Part shown: piece by piece, positions 32,505 through 40,727 of the stretch
How the letters are laid out: the number at the start of each line of letters is the position of its first letter
How positions within the stretch are numbered: the first letter of the stretch is position 1
Assembly (NCBI GenBank): GCA_024742665.1
Contig: JANSYA010000008.1
Span: 62,001-126,000, forward strand
Reading direction: 5' to 3'
Length of the DNA stretch: 64,000 bases
From: a bacterium
Lineage (GTDB): Bacteria; Spirochaetota; Leptospiria; Leptospirales; Leptonemataceae
Made by a program: the position numbers and the translations under genes
Notes under the pieces: generated by a model
Seen by the model: the letters and a program-made list of their open reading frames with translations, nothing else
Told to the model about the DNA's origin: nothing
Databases searched by the model: none

Positions 32505-33002
32505 TCAGCCGCAGGCAGAGGGTTCTCGATTCGCCGCGTGCATACGCTGGATGATGTTCGTATTCTCGGCGTGGTGTTTTAAACCTGCCAAACGTTTCCG
32601 AATATCCCGCTGAAAAACCCGGCTGATGATGGGATTGAGCAGAAACTGCGCGAAGCGCGGCTCAAAGCTATAGACGAAGGTCACGCGGGTTGAGTCATCG
32701 GACTGCGCTGCTTCGAATTTCCAGGTGCCGGAGAATTTCGCAAAGAGCAGCGAATCCCCGTCCTCCATCTGCATGGCTACGGACTTTGGGCGATTCAGAG
32801 CGATGTAGCGCACAGTCATGGCCATGCCGTTCTTCGCGCGGACCCAAACGCGCACTCCTACGGCGGCCTCGGCGGCCCCGTCGAGAAATCGCATGGCGCT
32901 CAGGAAAGGGTCCCATTCGAGGCGGAGACCGTAATCTTGCGCCAGATCGAAAACGTCTTCGGGCGAGCGGCGGATTAGAATCTCAGAATCGATGCGAGGC
33001 AT
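32505..33002 (-). CDS. SRPBCC (START-like/polyketide cyclase) family protein
   Basis: The protein has 165 residues. The opening 'IDSEILIRRSPEDVFDLAQDYGLRLEWDPFLSAMRFL' is typical of SRPBCC helix-grip proteins, and the final long helix reads 'LLNPIISRVFQRDIRKRLAGLKHHAEN'. Such proteins hold a hydrophobic ligand in a deep cavity (lipids, polyketides, quinones). Nothing in the sequence identifies the ligand. It lies 69 bp upstream of the flagellin-like gene's start in the direction of transcription and could be co-transcribed with it. Confidence 0.75.
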   Translation of the reverse strand: MPRIDSEILIRRSPEDVFDLAQDYGLRLEWDPFLSAMRFLDGAAEAAVGVRVWVRAKNGMAMTVRYIALNRPKSVAMQMEDGDSLLFAKFSGTWKFEAAQSDDSTRVTFVYSFEPRFAQFLLNPIISRVFQRDIRKRLAGLKHHAENTNIIQRMHAANREPSACG

Positions 33003-33311
33003 ACCAAAGAACTAACGCGTCTTGTGGGCGCGTCCAGCGATTTTACCGGAGCTTTAATTTCTTGAGGCTCGGTTTCGGATGCACAGACTTCGTGAAACCG
33101 GTCCTCCTGCCGCCGCACTTTCGGTTCGCCACCACTCCCTGCGCCAGTTCGGCTATCCTCCAGATATGCAATTGCTTGCGACTGAGACGGTTCTAAGACA
33201 GGCTGAGTTAATTGCGGCTGAGCTTGCCGGATAGCGGATCACAAAATAAGTCGGAGGATCTTTGCTAATTCTGGCGATATCTGGCCTTTCCACTCAGCCA
33301 CATTTTCACAC
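33003..33311. other. Intergenic stretch without supported gene
   Basis: About 309 bp lie between the start of the SRPBCC gene and the end of the next leftward gene. I find no convincing open frame, RNA or terminator. The minus strand has TAAAAT about 50 bp before the SRPBCC start, a possible -10 without a good -35. Confidence 0.4.
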
Positions 33312-34838
33312 TCACTCCCGCGTCCGATACAGCCGCCAGCGATCCGCCTTCGTCACCGGCGTCAGTCCGTGTTCTTGTGCGACCTTCGCGTGAAGTTGTT
33401 CCGGTGCGCCGATCAGGACGTGCGTGAAGTACTGGAGATCGTTTTTTTGCAGCCGCTGGGGATAAAATTCCAGGCGGGGGGTCCAGGGGTGCGGAGTGCT
33501 GCGATGGGCTACGGGGCAAAACGGAAAGTCGGCAAACGAGAAATGAATCCGACCGCCGCGAATCAACTGTCCGTACGCCGCCGAGTGAAAAAACGGATAG
33601 CCGTGAATATATTCGCTGCTCTGATAAAACGAAAGCCCGAGCACTGACGGGTCTTCCGGCAGGGACCGGATCGCGTTCATAAAGCCGGCGTATTCGCGCT
33701 GTTCAAATTTTCGCCACTGGGCTGTGGTAATGCCGACCAGCGCGATCAGAGCGAAGGCGGCGACGGCGAAACTGATGCGATTTAAGCCGCGTCGATCTCC
33801 GAAGGGCAGGGGCGGAGCCGCGATCAACAGAAAGGCGCAGGCGTAGGGCATCCAGCGTACGGCTACAAGCGTCGAGCTTGAGTTCCCGTCAGGCAAACTC
33901 AGGGCCCATAAAAAACACAGACCCGCGGCGAGCAACAGATCGCGATCCCAGCCGTTACGGCCGTCGCGACTATCCTGGTGTTCGGATGCACCAGACTGTT
34001 CGCGCGCCAGGCGTCGACTTCGCTGAAAGCCGGTCCACGCGACGGCCAGGCAAAACAGCGCCGCGAGTACGAAATACAAATCTTCGATTCCGTGTTTGAT
34101 GCCGCCGAGTGAATTGCGCACGAGCGGGCCAGGTGCGATGCGTTCCCAGGGAGCGAGCAGCCAGCCGTACTCGGGAACGGGCTGCTCCGGTCGAGTCGTA
34201 AGCCAGAGCAATACGACCGCGCATCCGGGCAACATCGCCAGACCCGCGAAAAAAGATGTTCGCCGCAGGGCGGGGCGCATGAGAAAACGTGCCGCGATAA
34301 AAACGGCCGAGAATACGACCCAGTAAACGTGAACGAAAAAAGCAACAACGCCGTACACCGCAATCCAGCCGATCCCGCGGCGGCCTTCGCTGCGCTGCAG
34401 CAGCCGCACGAAACCCAAAAAGAAGCAGGCTCCGAAGACGTGATGGATCAGCCCCCAGTACAGGCTCTGGTTATAAAAAAAGCCCAGCGCAAGCACAGTG
34501 CCGGCGCTGAAGACGATTGCACGGTTGCGTCGCAGAAGTACGGCCGCGGTCCAGGCCAGGGATAATAAGAGCATCGCAGCGGCGACCGCCTGGAGCGGGT
34601 CGAAGAGCGCCAGAGCCGCGACCACGAAGGCGTACGTCATCGTATAAGGCGTGAACAGGTCGACCTGATAGGGCGAATCCTTTTGCCAGGCTTCGCCGAG
34701 GAGCAGGCGGCCCTGGTTCATGTGCTGCGGCAGATCCGTGAGCGGGGGGAAGTCGACGGCCAGGAAGGGGAGACCCAGTCCGAAGGCGATCAGCAGCATG
34801 GCTGCCAGATTTCCAGGCTTTAGTTTTTGCATTCCCAT
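33312..34838 (-). CDS. Polytopic membrane protein, possible GT-C-type glycosyltransferase
   Basis: The protein has 508 residues with about eleven hydrophobic segments and a C-terminal soluble domain of about 110 residues. An acidic-His motif in the first external loop, 'DFPPLTDLPQHMNQ', resembles the GT-C 'DxxxH/D' signature. 'LGFFYNQSLYWGLIHHVFG' and 'FFVHVYWVV' line later helices. The tail starts 'LGLSFYQSSEYIHGYPFFHS'. A lipid-linked-sugar transferase is plausible but not proven, and I cannot name a family. It stands alone, leftward, next to the YdjM-like gene. Confidence 0.6.
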   Translation of the reverse strand: MGMQKLKPGNLAAMLLIAFGLGLPFLAVDFPPLTDLPQHMNQGRLLLGEAWQKDSPYQVDLFTPYTMTYAFVVAALALFDPLQAVAAAMLLLSLAWTAAVLLRRNRAIVFSAGTVLALGFFYNQSLYWGLIHHVFGACFFLGFVRLLQRSEGRRGIGWIAVYGVVAFFVHVYWVVFSAVFIAARFLMRPALRRTSFFAGLAMLPGCAVVLLWLTTRPEQPVPEYGWLLAPWERIAPGPLVRNSLGGIKHGIEDLYFVLAALFCLAVAWTGFQRSRRLAREQSGASEHQDSRDGRNGWDRDLLLAAGLCFLWALSLPDGNSSSTLVAVRWMPYACAFLLIAAPPLPFGDRRGLNRISFAVAAFALIALVGITTAQWRKFEQREYAGFMNAIRSLPEDPSVLGLSFYQSSEYIHGYPFFHSAAYGQLIRGGRIHFSFADFPFCPVAHRSTPHPWTPRLEFYPQRLQKNDLQYFTHVLIGAPEQLHAKVAQEHGLTPVTKADRWRLYRTRE

Positions 34839-34923
34839 AAATTTCAGAAACAGTCAGTGTCTCACGCTGAAACGAAAAGTCAAGCCGGCGTTGCGGTGCG
34901 ACCCAACTCGATCCGAATCGCGT

Positions 34924-36087
34924 TCATTCGGCCTGCTCGCGATCGGCCTCAGGATGCGAGCGGCTATTGGCGCCGGCACCGGGAGCGCGTCCCGCCAGCA
35001 TGTGCAGGAACTCAGCGCGACCGGCCGGCGAGAGTTTGCGAAACGCGCGAAAGGGCGCGTGTCGATCGCTACGATCGGGATCCAGTTCAATGCCCCACAG
35101 GGGCAGGGCGCTGTTCGGCAGCATGCTGTACCGTAGATCGCCGAGCAGATCCGGCCGCGCCGGATGGATCGCCGTGAAGCCGTCGGAAAATTTGTAAAAG
35201 CGTCGGATGTCCCCCGCGAGCGCCGAGTCCGAGGCGATTGCCGCCAGACGCTCATATTCTGAGTCCGCATGGCGCTGCGAATACGAGCGCCTGGCCGGCT
35301 GCAGGAGATCTTGCGGCGTGATATGACGCAGCGATACGTCACCGACGTAAATTCGCTCCGGCGTCTGGAGCAGGCCCGGCCGAACGGCGTCGACGTACAC
35401 GCGGTCATCGGCGGTGATATAAACCGAGCGCCAGAGCAGGGTGTTCGCAAACGACGGCTTCACGACCATGCGCTCGATCGAGTGCCCGCGCCGCTGCGCA
35501 AGGTCGCTCGCGATGCTTTGCGCGCGGCTTTGCTGTACGAAAGCCCAGGCCAGATACAGGACGCATAGCAATAGTCCGACGCGAGCGAAAACAGCCCGCC
35601 GCCGATAGAGCGCCGCGCAGCAGGCAATTAGCAGCGCGCCCGTGAATACCGGATCGATGACCGACACCAGATTGAGCGCGATCCGCGCGTCGGAAAAGGG
35701 CCAGAGTAAATGCGTGCCATAGCTGGTGCAGGCGTCGAGCAGCCCGCTCAATGCGTAGCCGCACAGGCTATAGCGATAGAGCCGCGAAAAATCGAGACGC
35801 TCGCTCGCTGGCCGGGATCCGCGAAAAAGCCGAAATAGTAGATAGGCCAGACCGGCACCGATTAAAGCGCCGATCAGGGCGCCGACGGGAATAAAAGCCA
35901 GGGCGTGAGTGAAGTGGCGATGGTAATCCAGGTTTAATAGCGGGTCGTTGGCCGACTGAATCAGCACGTCGGCGTCCGCCAGCATTCCGGCTACGAATCC
36001 GACGCCGGCCGCGCGGCGAGTCTCGTCGGCGGGCGCCGCGGACTGGGCGCAGACGGCGCCGAGTAAACCCTGGGTGAGTAAATCCAT
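34924..36087 (-). CDS. YdjM/DUF457-type membrane-bound metal-dependent hydrolase
   Basis: The protein has 387 residues. It begins 'MDLLTQGLLGAVCAQSAAP', the family N-terminus, then 'GFVAGMLADADVLI', 'DYHRHFTHALAFIPVGALIG' with the conserved HRxxTH-type metal motif, and 'LSGLLDACTSYGTHLLWPFSDARIALNLVSVIDP'. Four or five membrane helices fill the first 190 residues, and a soluble region of about 200 residues follows. In E. coli YdjM is an SOS-induced inner-membrane protein of unclear function. No LexA-like box is obvious here. Confidence 0.85.
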   Translation of the reverse strand: MDLLTQGLLGAVCAQSAAPADETRRAAGVGFVAGMLADADVLIQSANDPLLNLDYHRHFTHALAFIPVGALIGALIGAGLAYLLFRLFRGSRPASERLDFSRLYRYSLCGYALSGLLDACTSYGTHLLWPFSDARIALNLVSVIDPVFTGALLIACCAALYRRRAVFARVGLLLCVLYLAWAFVQQSRAQSIASDLAQRRGHSIERMVVKPSFANTLLWRSVYITADDRVYVDAVRPGLLQTPERIYVGDVSLRHITPQDLLQPARRSYSQRHADSEYERLAAIASDSALAGDIRRFYKFSDGFTAIHPARPDLLGDLRYSMLPNSALPLWGIELDPDRSDRHAPFRAFRKLSPAGRAEFLHMLAGRAPGAGANSRSHPEADREQAE

Positions 36088-36161
36088 GAGGTGAAATTAA
36101 TATTCCTGGAGCTGCGGAAGGTCTTTTATGTGCTCTGGAACTGCCCTGAGCGTCGCGATGA

Positions 36162-36635
36162 TTAGTCTTTCGTGCGACTCTCCCACCAGTCGTCGGCCGC
36201 TTTGATGTTGCGTTTGCGTTCCGGAACCCAGTCGTCTGCTAGAATCTCTTTCGTATTCATTAAGAACAGGCGATCGTCCGCGATTTCCCAGGCTTCCGGA
36301 TCTACGTCTACGCGCAAGCCCCAGGCCATTCCATAAGCGCAGTAGCCGCCGTAGTCAGGCATGTACTTCGCGGGAGTTTTTATAAACAGCTCTTTGTGCT
36401 CGGCCTTCGCAAAGAACCAGCGCGCTCCGGCATGGCTGACACTGTGGCGGGCATCGCCAGGTACGGCCTGGCTCATCGTAAAATAGGCGACGGGATCGTA
36501 GCCGTGAATTGCGACTCCCTCTGCGTTGGCATTCGCGCCTTCGATGCCGACGAACATACAGTTCACAGTCAAGAGCAGCGCCGGCAGCAGGCCTCGGATA
36601 TAAACTGACAGGGACGTCTGGATCATACTGCGCAT
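36162..36635 (-). CDS. Exported YHS-domain protein
   Basis: The protein has 157 residues. A signal peptide (about residues 1-38, ending near GANANA) precedes a YHS domain: 'IHGYDPVAYFTMSQAVPGDARHSVSHAGARWFFAKAEHKELF' and 'PAKYMPDYGGYCAYGMAWG'. The C-terminus is rich in Trp and charged residues. YHS domains occur in metal-handling proteins and the domain often binds metal through Cys and Tyr. One Cys (GGYCAYG) is kept here. The protein would act in the periplasm. It diverges from an alpha/beta hydrolase gene across 120 bp. Confidence 0.85.
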   Translation of the reverse strand: MRSMIQTSLSVYIRGLLPALLLTVNCMFVGIEGANANAEGVAIHGYDPVAYFTMSQAVPGDARHSVSHAGARWFFAKAEHKELFIKTPAKYMPDYGGYCAYGMAWGLRVDVDPEAWEIADDRLFLMNTKEILADDWVPERKRNIKAADDWWESRTKD

Positions 36636-36755
36636 GAAATCAGTCGCGCCCCCGTCGATGCCAGCGGTTTTTCCCGGTCCAGGCCCCTGTCTCGTCCGGA
36701 TCCGATCGCGCTTTTCTGCATGACGCCGGGGGCGAATTTGTGACAGAGTCTGCGT

Positions 36756-37508
36756 ATGCCCCGGAAATCGAATCAGGTTTCGCGCGTGCTGCTGCTGCCC
36801 GCCCTGGCGACCGATCGCAATTTGTATCGATCGCTTTTAGCGGCGCTGCCGCCAGGCAATTGCGAAATTGTCGCACTGCGCTACGGCGCTTCGCGTCCCG
36901 GCGAAGGCCTCAGCGAATATGTGCGTCGCCAGTTCCTCGAACAGTTTCCAGCAGCGGGCAAGGCGGCTGTTCGCTTCGACCTGGTAATCGGCACCTCGCT
37001 GGGAGGCATGGCCGCCCAGGAGCTGATCGCGAGCGGGCTGGTGTCGTCCGATCGGCTGATTTTGATCAGCACCTGTTTTTCCGGCCGCGATTTGACCCGC
37101 CTGGTGCGCATCGTGTCGCCGGTCTTTTCGATCCTGCCCCGTATTCCGCGCGGTCTGCGCCGGCTGGCGCTGCGGATTGTCGCCTGGCTGTTTCCGATCG
37201 TACGTCGCGGCGTTCCTGATCCGGCGGGCTTCACGGCTATGACTGCGCGCGCCGACGTTGACTTTTTGTTTGCGTCAGGAACAATGATCGCGAACTGGAG
37301 ACTCGGCGAGCAGCCGCTGAATATTGCAGCGGGGCTCGCGCCGCAGACTCTGCACATTCACGGCACCCGGGACCCGGTGCTCTCATTCGAAAGCATCCAG
37401 CGCCAACGACCGCCGGAGATCGCGGTGCCAGGCGGCGACCATATTTTGATTCTGACTCGTGCGCCGGAAATTGCGGAGTCGATTGTCGGCGCTGGCTTTT
37501 GGAAGTGA
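36756..37508 (+). CDS. Alpha/beta hydrolase
   Basis: The protein has 250 residues. The nucleophile elbow is GTSLGG (S81), with the acid in HGTRDP (D206) and the base in GGDHI (H229), completing a catalytic triad in the expected order. The N-terminal 'LLLPALATDRNLYRSLLAALP' forms the first strand and oxyanion loop. There is no signal peptide, so it is cytoplasmic. The length and lack of a large lid fit small esterases; the substrate is unknown. Confidence 0.85.
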   Translation: MPRKSNQVSRVLLLPALATDRNLYRSLLAALPPGNCEIVALRYGASRPGEGLSEYVRRQFLEQFPAAGKAAVRFDLVIGTSLGGMAAQELIASGLVSSDRLILISTCFSGRDLTRLVRIVSPVFSILPRIPRGLRRLALRIVAWLFPIVRRGVPDPAGFTAMTARADVDFLFASGTMIANWRLGEQPLNIAAGLAPQTLHIHGTRDPVLSFESIQRQRPPEIAVPGGDHILILTRAPEIAESIVGAGFWK

Positions 37509-37553
37509 AGACTTTCCGAAGATTCGTCGATTAGCGCTTTGCCGGGCTTTCGC

Positions 37554-37781
37554 TCAGGTATCGGACCAGAGAATTTCGATTTCGTACTCGCCGCCGGACC
37601 CGTCGACTTCGCCGCCCGCTTCGGTTTTGATTGTGACCGTGCCGGGTAATTCTACGCGGTGACCGCCCAGCCGAAAACGACCCTTTTCAACGGCGTCCGC
37701 CAGGCGTCGTAGTCGTTGGGCGGCCGCTTTGCGGCTGATAACGAAATTCGCCTCGAAGAGTTTGAGTTCTTTTTTCATCAT
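37554..37781 (-). CDS. Amphi-Trp domain protein (second of tandem pair)
   Basis: The protein has 75 residues. 'ELKLFEANFVISRKAAAQRLRRLADAVEKGRFRLGGHRVELP' followed by a strand-rich half ending 'YEIEILWSD' is the amphi-Trp domain plan. Its hallmark is the conserved Trp near the C-terminus, here LW. The domain's function is unknown to me. It overlaps the upstream paralogue by four bases (37778-37781), so both are made together, perhaps as a heterodimer. Confidence 0.8.
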   Translation of the reverse strand: MMKKELKLFEANFVISRKAAAQRLRRLADAVEKGRFRLGGHRVELPGTVTIKTEAGGEVDGSGGEYEIEILWSDT

Positions 37782-38044
37782 GCTAAGGGCTCCGCGCTCA
37801 GAGTGACGGTTTTCTTCCAGGAGATCGGCCAGTTCAGCTCGACTTCGATCTCGTGATGAACGCCGTCATCCTGCTGAATTTCTTCCAGCTCGATTTTGAG
37901 TTTGAACTCGGCCGGTAGCGGCAGGCTGGCGTCACCGGCCGGCAGGGAACCGCTTTCTATCTGCTCGGCCAGGGCCCGAAGAGCGGCGGCTGCGGCGGCG
38001 GGGGAATCATCGATTTTGGACTCGAATTCTACTTGAGATGGCAT
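37778..38044 (-). CDS. Amphi-Trp domain protein (first of tandem pair)
   Basis: The protein has 88 residues. 'QVEFESKIDDSPAAAAAALRALAEQIESGSLPAGDASLPLP' then 'EFKLKIELEEIQQ' and 'HEIEVELNWPISWKK' show the same fold as the next gene, with Trp in LNWP. The two are about as different from each other as typical family members, suggesting an old duplication. The mixed acidic and basic surface and small size suggest an assembly subunit, but this is inference. Confidence 0.85.
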   Translation of the reverse strand: MPSQVEFESKIDDSPAAAAAALRALAEQIESGSLPAGDASLPLPAEFKLKIELEEIQQDDGVHHEIEVELNWPISWKKTVTLSAEPLA

Positions 38045-38157
38045 CGCCGGAGAGTGCGCCGGGAAGATTCCGGGATGTCAAGCGTAAGATTGGCCTTAGA
38101 ATCATCTTAGATTTACTTTCTGCGGCACATGCCTGCGGCTTGCGGGGCAGTTGGCCG

Positions 38158-39579
38158 CTATTTCAGGTGCCGGCAGAAAGAATCGGGACGGGGCAGCCAG
38201 ATCAATGCGATCCAGGCGCCGATCAGGCCCAGTCCGCCCAGGGCCGGAATGATCCAGCCCGGCGCGAGCACTTCCAGAAAAACACTGCTGGCGCCCCAGA
38301 CGAGAGTCAGCACGCCGATCACCGAATTGCCCAGGGCGACGAAGAGACTGCGGTACTCCGGCGGCGCCGCATCGACAATATAAGTCTTACGGCCCAGGCG
38401 AACGCCGGCGTAGCTGACTCCCAGCGCAAAAAATACGAGCGTATAATAGAATTCGCGATCAATGCCTGCCGCGAGCCAGCGCCACCACCCCGGGGAGTCG
38501 GGGCCTGCGATTTCCTGCGGTGCGAAATTAGAACCAATCAGCGGTGCAAAGCAGCACAGAGTAAAGAGCAGGCCGCCCGCGCTCATGGCCAGTCGGCTGG
38601 AACGATCGGCCAGGCGGCCCCAGAAGGTCGAGCTGAGAATCTCGGAGCCGGCCATCGCGATCATTAAGGCCCCCGAGCGAAAGATCGCCGTCTCGCCGCT
38701 GCCGCCATTGCCATCGCCACCTCCAGCCGGGTCCAGAGCCAGGATTGCAAAAAACGGCATGGCCAGAGGCACGGCGAGCAGCAGTCCCCGGGTCGCCAGA
38801 AAAATCAGAAAGTCGTGCTCCCGGAGCAGGTGCAGGCTGGCCAGCACGTCGGCGAGCATATCGTCGGACTCGGAGGTGGAGCCCGACTCCTCCGGAATCC
38901 AGGCGAAGAACAGCGCTGCGGCCAGCCAGAGGGCTACAGCCGGACCGAGCAGCCAGGCGAAGGCGAGGGCTCCGGCCGCGTCCTGCTGCGAAGCCGGCAG
39001 ATAGTACCACTGCAGCGCCGCGCCGGCGCTCAAAGCCAGGGCGCCGCCGACAGTCGCGCGGGCCGCCAGTAAGCGGCCGCGGCGCCCGCGAGGAATCGTT
39101 TTCGCCAGCACCTCTTTGAAACTGATCGAGGCGACGCCGCTGGCCAGGCTAAAACAGAGCACGGCCGCGACGACCGCGAAGCCGAGTTCAGCCGCCCGAC
39201 TCTGGAGGCAGATGTAGAGGATCGCCGCGATTGCGATCGCCTGCACTGCGGCCGAGGCGCTCCAGAACCACTTGCGAATCGCAAAGCGGCGAATGCCTCC
39301 GCCGGCAATCAGCTGGGGCAAGAGCGATCCGGCCTGGCGGACGGGCATCAGCAGGCCGACGTAATAGGCCGGGATGCCGACCAGCGTCATCAGCAGAGGC
39401 AGCACGATTTCCGGTCCCGCGAGTTTTTCGGCGAGCTTCGAGCAGGCGCCATTGGCGAGATTCCAAAAAAAGCTGCGAGATTCTATCGCGCAGGCCGCGT
39501 CGGAGATTCCGGCGCAGTCCGCTGCGTTATCGTTCGCGAACAGGGTTCTGTAGATTCGATCGCTGAGTCTGGAAAGCAT
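38158..39579 (-). CDS. MFS-type transporter
   Basis: The protein has 473 residues with about twelve hydrophobic segments. Between helices 2 and 3 it has 'LPQLIAGGGIRRFAIRKWFW', and 'AKTIPRGRRGRLLAARATVGG' is a cytoplasmic loop in the style of the MFS motif region. An insert near the middle is Gly/Asn-rich ('AGGGDGNGGSGET'). No substrate clue is visible. It is flanked by the amphi-Trp pair and an alpha/beta hydrolase in the same direction, with gaps of 34-113 bp. Confidence 0.75.
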   Translation of the reverse strand: MLSRLSDRIYRTLFANDNAADCAGISDAACAIESRSFFWNLANGACSKLAEKLAGPEIVLPLLMTLVGIPAYYVGLLMPVRQAGSLLPQLIAGGGIRRFAIRKWFWSASAAVQAIAIAAILYICLQSRAAELGFAVVAAVLCFSLASGVASISFKEVLAKTIPRGRRGRLLAARATVGGALALSAGAALQWYYLPASQQDAAGALAFAWLLGPAVALWLAAALFFAWIPEESGSTSESDDMLADVLASLHLLREHDFLIFLATRGLLLAVPLAMPFFAILALDPAGGGDGNGGSGETAIFRSGALMIAMAGSEILSSTFWGRLADRSSRLAMSAGGLLFTLCCFAPLIGSNFAPQEIAGPDSPGWWRWLAAGIDREFYYTLVFFALGVSYAGVRLGRKTYIVDAAPPEYRSLFVALGNSVIGVLTLVWGASSVFLEVLAPGWIIPALGGLGLIGAWIALIWLPRPDSFCRHLK

Positions 39580-39613
39580 GCGGCTGGACGAATGCGAAAC
39601 TGATATCCTGCTC

Positions 39614-40579
39614 TCAGCCCGGACCGGCCAGGTATTTCTGAACCGCGGGCAGCACCAGCTCCGGCGATTCTTCCTGGGGTGTGTGGCCCGTGCCGGGAAA
39701 GATGATCAACTGCGAGCGCGGCAGTTCCGCGTGCAGTCGTGTCGCGTTTTCCACCGGGATCCAGGTGTCTTCGGCGCCCCACAAAATCAGGGCGGGAATT
39801 TGAATCTCCGGAATCGCCGCGGCCAGGTCGCCGCCGAAGTCGTCGCTGCGCAATAGCGACAGGGCCGCCCGACTACCGCCCGCCATGCGCAGGGGCGCGT
39901 AATAATTTTGTACATCTGGGTCCGCGACTTTGCTTTCGTCGTAGTAGGCGTCTTCGAGCATGCCGCGCACGCGACTTGCGCTGTTGAAATTCGAAAGGAA
40001 TTCGCCGATGCACGGTTTCGCCGCCAGAGAGAGCAAAAAAGGCCGACCCCGGGAGCCGTCCGGATAGGCCGCCGCGTCGATCAAAATCATGCGGTCGACG
40101 CGCTCCGGCGTCTGCACAGCGGTCAGCAGCGTGATCTTGCCGCCCATGGAATTGCCGGCAAAGATCGCGGAGCGGATTTCGAGGTGATCGAGCAGGGCGA
40201 GCACCTGGCGCGAAAACAGATCCATCGTGTAGTCGACGTCCGGTTTGTCCGAGAAGCCGAAGCCGAGGAGATCCACGGCGACGACGCGATAGTTTTCTGA
40301 AAGCGGTTCGATCAAATGCCGCCAGGAGTACGTCGAGCTGCCGAAGCCGTGAATCAATACGATCGTTTCGCGATTGTTCCGGCCGCGATCCGTAAAGTAT
40401 GTTTGGTGCCCGTTCCATTCGAAGAAGGCACCGTCCGCTGCGAAGCGGCTGTCCGGCTGCACCTCTGAGACTGCCAGGCTGGAGCAGGTGGCTGTCGTAA
40501 GACTGAACAGGCCGAGCGCCGCCGCAAAGCAGAGCGCAAAGAGTTTTTTGGCGGGCCGGCGTAAGTCAGAATGGATCAT
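39614..40579 (-). CDS. Exported alpha/beta hydrolase, probable lipoprotein
   Basis: The protein has 321 residues. A signal sequence ends near 'LTTATCSS' (C32), a plausible lipobox. The hydrolase core has 'IVLIHGFGSSTYSWRHLI' (oxyanion HGFG), the nucleophile in GNSMGG (S144), the acid in 'WGAEDTW' and the base in 'GTGHTPQEE'. It resembles the epoxide-hydrolase/esterase-like group. The protein would act in the periplasm or at a membrane surface. It diverges from a chemoreceptor gene; a perfect 14-bp palindrome lies between them. Confidence 0.85.
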   Translation of the reverse strand: MIHSDLRRPAKKLFALCFAAALGLFSLTTATCSSLAVSEVQPDSRFAADGAFFEWNGHQTYFTDRGRNNRETIVLIHGFGSSTYSWRHLIEPLSENYRVVAVDLLGFGFSDKPDVDYTMDLFSRQVLALLDHLEIRSAIFAGNSMGGKITLLTAVQTPERVDRMILIDAAAYPDGSRGRPFLLSLAAKPCIGEFLSNFNSASRVRGMLEDAYYDESKVADPDVQNYYAPLRMAGGSRAALSLLRSDDFGGDLAAAIPEIQIPALILWGAEDTWIPVENATRLHAELPRSQLIIFPGTGHTPQEESPELVLPAVQKYLAGPG

Positions 40580-40649
40580 TGCAAATTCCCTGATCTGAAG
40601 AAAGGCCGATCGAGCTCTGCTGTCGACCAGAAAGTCCGGATATTGGATA

Positions 40650-40674
40650 CGAAACGTTTTCGTGAGCGCTCACG
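40650..40674. promoter_or_regulatory. Palindromic operator candidate between hydrolase and chemoreceptor genes
   Basis: CGTGAGCGCTCACG (40661-40674) is a perfect 14-bp palindrome, preceded by the near-palindrome CGAAACGTTTTCG (40650-40662). It lies 71 bp upstream of the leftward hydrolase start and 54 bp upstream of the rightward chemoreceptor start. This is a fitting place for a dimeric regulator to control both. No cognate regulator gene is in the window. Confidence 0.45.
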
Positions 40675-40727
40675 GACGGCATCGCGATTGACGCCAGGCG
40701 TCCGGCCGGCCGATAATACCGGAAGAT

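Noticed and set aside
33003..33311. A small gene in the gap upstream of the SRPBCC gene
   Set aside because: Frames here are extensions of mirror frames over the SRPBCC gene and lack a ribosome-binding site or motif.
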